A stretch of DNA of 26,846 bases from a virus. Position numbers and translations under genes: made by a program. The first letter of the stretch is position 1. Every line of letters starts with the position of its first letter. Shown here in pieces: positions 23,225 through 26,846 of the stretch. The DNA lies in IMG/VR virus record IMGVR_UViG_3300022200_004819, positions 1-26,846 of that record; one strand, 5' to 3'. The notes below the pieces were generated by a model, which saw nothing but the letters and a program-made list of their open reading frames with translations, did no database searches and was not told where the DNA came from.

Positions 23225-24329
23225 GGAATGTGTCTTGCCCCCTTAGTATGTGTATAAACTGCGAACGAATTCCGTGAATTGCTGGAACACCCTTAGAGCC
23301 TTTATTACTACAGCATAGTTGGCAACGACAAGTGCGAATGTTAAAAAAATGAAGGATTGGGCAATCAGCAGCCAAGGGACTTGGTGACAAGTTCAAGGTT
23401 CAGAGACTAGTAAAATTAACCTTTAATTAAAAAATATGGTGGAGTTTTTCCATATCACGATATTTAATATTAAAGGAGAAATTACCATGAGCGCGGAACA
23501 TAAAGTGACATGTAGAGAATGTGGAAAAAAGTTTGTTAATGTAACAAACACCCACTTGAAAAAACATGGAATGACATTGGATGAATATCGTGAAAAATAT
23601 CCCGGCGAAAAATTATGTTTAACCAATTGGTTAGACGATTGGAGAATGTCGGAACAAAATAAACAGAATATGATTGCTGCTAATTCTAAGGTTTATTCTA
23701 ATGAAGATATTAGAAATAAACAAAAAAACAGCATAAATGAATATTGGGAACGGGCTTCATCAAGAAGTAAACACTCATTAACAATGAAAAAGGTTGTTAA
23801 TGAAAATCCAGAAAAATTCCCACAATGTTTTAATTCTGTAGTCACGGATAGAATGAAAATGTCAAACTATGAGAGATGGGTGGAGGATTTTGGGGTAGAT
23901 ATTGCCAATGAAAAATTGAAGGAATGGAAAGCAAGATGTGTTATTCCCTCAAAGAACAGACAAACAAAGATAGAGACTTTGTGTGAAAAATTCTTAATGG
24001 AATTAAACATTGATTATATTCCGCAATATGATAAGATTGGAAAATATTGGTGCGATTTCTATCTCCCAAAGTATAATCTAGTTCTTGAAGTTGATGGTGA
24101 CTATTGGCACGCAAATCCAGAAATGTATTCTGAGGATGATGTGATTGGTGCTAAAAAAACGAAAGCCAAAGACATTTGGGAACATGATAATAAAAAAACT
24201 CAAAGTATTTTAGATGCTGGATATAATATTCTTCGCATCTATGGAAACAAACTAAAAAAAATCTCTACAGAAGAACTTTATGAAGATATAGTCCAAGCAT
24301 CTGCGAAAGTAGATGAATAAGGGAAAATG
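23225..24329 (+). ncRNA. Group I self-splicing intron in uvsX, carrying a homing endonuclease gene
   Basis: 1105 nt. P1: exon GGGGGT (23219-23224) pairs with GCCCCC (23237-23242), leaving the required U-G pair at the 5' splice site. P10: exon 2 AAGGCA (24330-24335) pairs with TGTCTT (23231-23236), adjoining P1. P4: GCTGG (23281-23285) with TCAGC (23365-23369). P6: GCCAAG (23371-23376) with CTTGGT. R element GTTCAGAGACTA (23398-23409) and S element AAGATATAGTCC (24283-24294) form P7 (GACTA/TAGTC). P9: CATCTGC-GAAA-GTAGATG (24298-24315). The last base is G (omega-G). P3, P5 and P8 are not assigned securely. The endonuclease gene fills the P7-P8 side between R and S. Confidence 0.93.
23487..24320 (+). 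CDS. Intron-encoded homing endonuclease, Vsr-like (EDxHD type)
   Basis: ATG 23487 (MSAEHKVTCRECGKKF) is chosen over 23436 because AAAGGAGA precedes it. 277 aa. The N-terminus is a zinc finger of MucR-like form (C9, C12, H23, H27, then GMTLDEYREKYPG). The middle (55-155) is helical and DNA-contact-like. The C-terminal ~115 residues have the Vsr/PD-(D/E)XK-related fold pattern: E163, D190 in WCDFYLPKYN, E201/D203 in LEVDGDYWH with H208, then H233-D234, and a final NILRIYGNKL strand. Enzymes of this type cut intronless alleles to spread the intron; I-Bth0305I, linked to a phage recA gene, is the known parallel. Codons are more AT-rich than in the flanking exons, a sign of transfer. Confidence 0.88.
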   Translation: MSAEHKVTCRECGKKFVNVTNTHLKKHGMTLDEYREKYPGEKLCLTNWLDDWRMSEQNKQNMIAANSKVYSNEDIRNKQKNSINEYWERASSRSKHSLTMKKVVNENPEKFPQCFNSVVTDRMKMSNYERWVEDFGVDIANEKLKEWKARCVIPSKNRQTKIETLCEKFLMELNIDYIPQYDKIGKYWCDFYLPKYNLVLEVDGDYWHANPEMYSEDDVIGAKKTKAKDIWEHDNKKTQSILDAGYNILRIYGNKLKKISTEELYEDIVQASAKVDE

Positions 24330-24779
24330 AAGGCAATACCTTACCACGCAAGTATTAGACTAAGACTATCGCATTTTAAGCAGATCAAGGATAAGAATGG
24401 AGACTTGGTTGGACGAATTGTAAAATGCGAAATAAAGAAGAACAAGGTTGCACCACCGATGCGAACTATGTACTATACTATCCGATGGGGAGATAAGCCC
24501 GGAGCTTGGATTGACGATGCAGAAACAATGTGGGATTCTGGTATTCGCTCAGGAGTTCTAGAAAAGGTTACGGCACAAAAGCACCGTTTCGTTTATCCAT
24601 CCACAGGAGAGGAAGTAGAAATTGTTCGTCGTGTATTCAATGATATCATTGTTAATGATGAAAACTTTAAGGATGAATTCAAAACGGCACTTGCAAACTC
24701 ATATATCATTACGGCAGAAAACATCGCAGACGAAGATGTGGTGATTGTCGATTCGCCAGATGAGGAAGGATTAGAATAA
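24330..24779 (+). CDS. uvsX: RecA/UvsX-type recombinase, exon 2 (residues 226-374)
   Basis: 149 codons continuing from G225. KAIPYHASIRLRL is the strand after L2, and VGRIVKCEIKKNKVAPPMRT with YYTIRWGDKPG is the RecA core end (compare V-K-N-K-I-A-A-P-F in RecA). The remainder is an acidic C-terminal tail (DEDVVIVDSPDEEGLE) as in RecA/UvsX proteins. An ATG lies just upstream (24327-24329), but it is made of the last three intron bases and has no ribosome site, so this is not an independent gene. The stop overlaps the next ATG (TAATG). Confidence 0.92.
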   Translation, partial: KAIPYHASIRLRLSHFKQIKDKNGDLVGRIVKCEIKKNKVAPPMRTMYYTIRWGDKPGAWIDDAETMWDSGIRSGVLEKVTAQKHRFVYPSTGEEVEIVRRVFNDIIVNDENFKDEFKTALANSYIITAENIADEDVVIVDSPDEEGLE

Positions 24780-24994
24780 TGGCAAACAAAGAACACGATT
24801 TCCTTATTACGCTTAGAATGGATGGAAAGACAATTGCATCCAGAAACGTAAAGGTCGTTGAGTATAACGACAATGTTATTTACTCTCTCCGTCTAAACAA
24901 GCTAATGCAGGACATGTCAGCATTGGTGGAGGATGCCTTGAAGGACAATAGCGTAGAAGAAGGTCATCGTCTACTTCAGCGTGGATTGTTTTAG
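24779..24994 (+). CDS. Small unknown protein coupled to uvsX exon 2
   Basis: 71 aa, ATG overlapping the uvsX stop. A beta-like N-terminal half (FLITLRMDGKTIASRNVKVV) is followed by a helical half (LMQDMSALVEDALKDNS). No motif recognised. Translation depends on ribosomes ending uvsX, which happens only on RNA that keeps exon 2; unspliced RNA would be read poorly here unless reinitiation occurs. Confidence 0.55.
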   Translation: MANKEHDFLITLRMDGKTIASRNVKVVEYNDNVIYSLRLNKLMQDMSALVEDALKDNSVEEGHRLLQRGLF

Positions 24995-25005
24995 GGGGTC
25001 AATAA

Positions 25006-26004
25006 ATGACCATCAACAGAAGGGTTCTTCTTGTTGACTTTTACAATCTCGTTATCCGATGCTTTAATGTGGTCCCCATTACGAATGAGAATGGGGACCA
25101 CTTTGGAGGAACCTTTGGGTTTCTTCGGGGATTGAAGTCAGCAATAGATTTGTTTACTCCTACCGATGTTATCATTGTGTCCGATGGACCAAATGCGGCA
25201 TTACGTAGGAAGATGTCGAACAAGGATTACAAGGCGAACAGAAGTAAGGAATGGAAGCGTGGAGTTGTCAAAGCTTTTGACTTCCTCAATGAGCGGGAAC
25301 AAAGCGACAGTTTCAACTACCAAGTCAAACGCATTCATGACTATCTTTCAGTGCTGCCAGTTAGATCCATTGGTGTTCCGTATGTTGAAGCAGATGACAT
25401 CATCGCGGAAATATGCAACACTACGGATTATGACTGCATCATTTATTCGACCGATGCCGACTATAAGCAGTTGGTTTCGGATAGAGTTGTTTGCTACAAT
25501 CCAATGGCAAAACAACTAACCTCAGTCTCTACATTTAGAGAAAAATTTGGCTTTATTCCAGAGAATTTCATTCACTACAAGACGATCATAGGGGATAAGA
25601 GTGATGGGTTGGATGGGGTAAAGGGGATCGGTCCTAAAACCTTTTTAAAGCTTTTTCCTGAGGCCAAAGAAGAAATTTTTGAATCGACGGATGACCTAAT
25701 CAAGAGGTCATTATACATAGTAGCAAGTAAGGGTAAGGGATTTTCCTCTGCAATCAAAGCGAAACATCAACTACTTATAGACAATGAGGATGTCATAAGG
25801 GAGAACTGGAAGCTTATGCAGTTGAAAGATGCTGATATATCCTTGCAAACAAAGGACTTGGTGAGGGAGTTGCTACAACGTCCACCACACAAGTTCAATA
25901 GAACAAAGCTCCGATTGATGTTCCTTGAGGATAAGCTTCAAGCACAAGTCAAGAGCTTTGATGGTTGGTCAATGACCTTTTCAAGATTAATGACGAAAGG
26001 ATAA
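25006..26004 (+). CDS. 5'-3' nuclease of the FEN / T4 RNase H family
   Basis: 332 aa with a TAGGGGG ribosome site. Acidic metal ligands typical of the family are in order: D11, D60 (IIVSDGPNA), E128/D130/D131 (VEADDIIAE), D150/D152 (STDADYKQL), and D197/D200 (GDKSDGLDG), directly followed by the helix-hairpin-helix GVKGIGPKTFLKLF. The length is close to T4 RNase H (305 aa) and to the N-terminal nuclease domain of Pol I. It would remove RNA primers and flaps from lagging-strand DNA. Because the polymerase at 19949 lacks this domain, the two together look like a split Pol I. Confidence 0.88.
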   Translation: MTINRRVLLVDFYNLVIRCFNVVPITNENGDHFGGTFGFLRGLKSAIDLFTPTDVIIVSDGPNAALRRKMSNKDYKANRSKEWKRGVVKAFDFLNEREQSDSFNYQVKRIHDYLSVLPVRSIGVPYVEADDIIAEICNTTDYDCIIYSTDADYKQLVSDRVVCYNPMAKQLTSVSTFREKFGFIPENFIHYKTIIGDKSDGLDGVKGIGPKTFLKLFPEAKEEIFESTDDLIKRSLYIVASKGKGFSSAIKAKHQLLIDNEDVIRENWKLMQLKDADISLQTKDLVRELLQRPPHKFNRTKLRLMFLEDKLQAQVKSFDGWSMTFSRLMTKG

Positions 26005-26008
26005 ATGA

Positions 26009-26846
26009 ATGAGAAACATTATTGGGGTTTTACTATTATTGGTTATTATGATTGCCTCCGGGGCGAACGCATATGATCACACAGATTTTACAATGTCCAT
26101 TGACACACGGGTTGATTTTACAAACGACAATAACGATAGTTCGATCAATCCTATGCTTCGGGAGTTGTCAGTATTACATAGCACAGACAATGTTGAAATC
26201 TTTGCAGAGTATGACGAAGCGACTGGAACTATCATCGCGGATGAGCTTGCATATAAGTTCGAAATGTTCGGGATGAATGGTAGGTTGGGTAAGATTGTAA
26301 ATCCATTCGGGTTTGATTATCTTGAGCGAACTGCGAACAGCGTTTTTATGAGTGCGCCGAGACAAACATTTTATGATTATGGCTTGAGTTTTGGAACCAA
26401 CTATGATATACTCAACGCAGAGGGGTTCATCAATGGGAGCAATGATTTCACATTGAGGGGAACATTGAATTTGCTTGACGATGGATTTGTTACTTCGGTT
26501 TCATACACTGAAAATGACTTAATGACATCTGATTATGGTGAGTGGGCAATCAACAACAAGTTCCTTTATTCATCATTGGTATTCAATGTATCGCTTCTTA
26601 CGGAGTATTATCCCGACACGGGTGGATTTTGGTCTCGTAGTGTTGTCTCGCCGGGAGTTTTCAACATTGTTGGAATTATCTGTGGATATTACAACACAGA
26701 GGCGAACAATATTCTTGGCGTAGATAATTATACCTACACACCCGATGCTTGGGTATACGGGTTCTATGTTGATGTAGCACCAAATACAAATGTATCTTTT
26801 GAGTGGAATTCAAACGAAGACCTCTCTCCACTATATGCAAGATTAA
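26009..26846 (+). CDS. Exported porin-like protein (3' truncated by the window end)
   Basis: The frame from ATG 26009 stays open to the last base, giving 279 residues of a gene that continues outside. AAAGGA lies 7 nt before the start; the nearby ATG at 26005 reads into an early stop. Residues 1-21 are a clear signal peptide (one Arg, hydrophobic core, then ASGANA before Y22). The mature part has alternating hydrophobic/polar strands, many Tyr/Phe/Trp, and a GRLGKIVNPFGF segment (91-102) followed by a YDYGLSFG strand, a pattern like phosphate-selective (OprP/OprO-type) porins. The product is probably an outer-membrane beta barrel made during infection. Identity as a porin is by pattern only; export is well supported. 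Confidence 0.75.
   Translation, partial: MRNIIGVLLLLVIMIASGANAYDHTDFTMSIDTRVDFTNDNNDSSINPMLRELSVLHSTDNVEIFAEYDEATGTIIADELAYKFEMFGMNGRLGKIVNPFGFDYLERTANSVFMSAPRQTFYDYGLSFGTNYDILNAEGFINGSNDFTLRGTLNLLDDGFVTSVSYTENDLMTSDYGEWAINNKFLYSSLVFNVSLLTEYYPDTGGFWSRSVVSPGVFNIVGIICGYYNTEANNILGVDNYTYTPDAWVYGFYVDVAPNTNVSFEWNSNEDLSPLYARL

Noticed and set aside
23225-23257. Continuation of the recombinase reading frame past G225 to a stop at 23257
   Set aside because: These codons lie in the P1 loop and following bases of the intron and encode ten residues unrelated to RecA; they are read only on unspliced RNA.
24327-24779. Independent 150-aa gene starting at ATG 24327
   Set aside because: The ATG is the last three bases of the intron and has no ribosome site. 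The sequence is the missing C-terminal part of the recombinase.
26052-26276. Short plus-strand frame inside the porin-like gene
   Set aside because: It is out of frame with the long open frame from 26009, which has a ribosome site, signal peptide and no stop to the window end.
1-26846. tRNA genes, CRISPR arrays, insertion sequences
   Set aside because: I saw no cloverleaf-like sequences, no regularly spaced repeats and no transposase-like frames. The only mobile element recognised is the group I intron with its endonuclease.

Overview
The window is about 26.8 kb of a T4-like myovirus genome (Caudoviricetes, contractile tail). The evidence is a near-complete ordered set of T4-type virion genes: gp21 protease, gp22 scaffold, gp23 major capsid protein, neck proteins gp13/gp14/gp15, gp18 sheath, gp26-like baseplate protein, gp19 tube, tape measure, gp48/gp54-like and gp53-like baseplate proteins, and a hub protein. 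A replication/recombination block follows: family A polymerase core, gp32-type ssDNA-binding protein, RecA/UvsX recombinase and 5' nuclease. Genes are tightly packed with ATGA/TAATG overlaps, good Shine-Dalgarno sites and no tRNAs. The host cannot be named. The last gene encodes a Sec-exported, porin-like protein, which would fit a Gram-negative host.

Layout: 1-4.7 kb is the prohead module (tail of an unknown gene, three small leader-tagged proteins, gp21, gp22, gp23, then a strong terminator). 4.8-10.8 kb holds the neck and sheath genes, with three more leader-tagged proteins between gp13 and gp14. 10.8-19.2 kb is tail assembly and baseplate; only gp19 is on the minus strand, ending at a bidirectional terminator. 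19.2-26.8 kb is the replication region, with a well-formed sigma70-type promoter in front of gp32.

The observations most worth attention are as follows. (1) Six small proteins share the N-terminal leader MKKSELKxIIKECIKEE followed by (L/I)xE cleavage-like sites. They look like internal head proteins with a capsid-targeting sequence matured by gp21, and one carries an HNH-like domain. (2) The recombinase gene is split by a group I intron. P1, P10, P4, P7 and P9 can be paired by eye, so the splice sites can be fixed and a continuous 374-aa recombinase is restored. The intron carries a Vsr-like (EDxHD) homing endonuclease whose 3' coding end is also ribozyme core. (3) The gp32 leader can form an H-type pseudoknot followed by an A-rich tract over the ribosome site, the same layout as the T4 gene 32 autoregulatory operator. 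(4) The polymerase is a stand-alone 307-aa family A palm/fingers core with altered motifs B and C, with its 5' nuclease encoded separately. (5) The window ends inside a phage gene for an exported porin-like protein.
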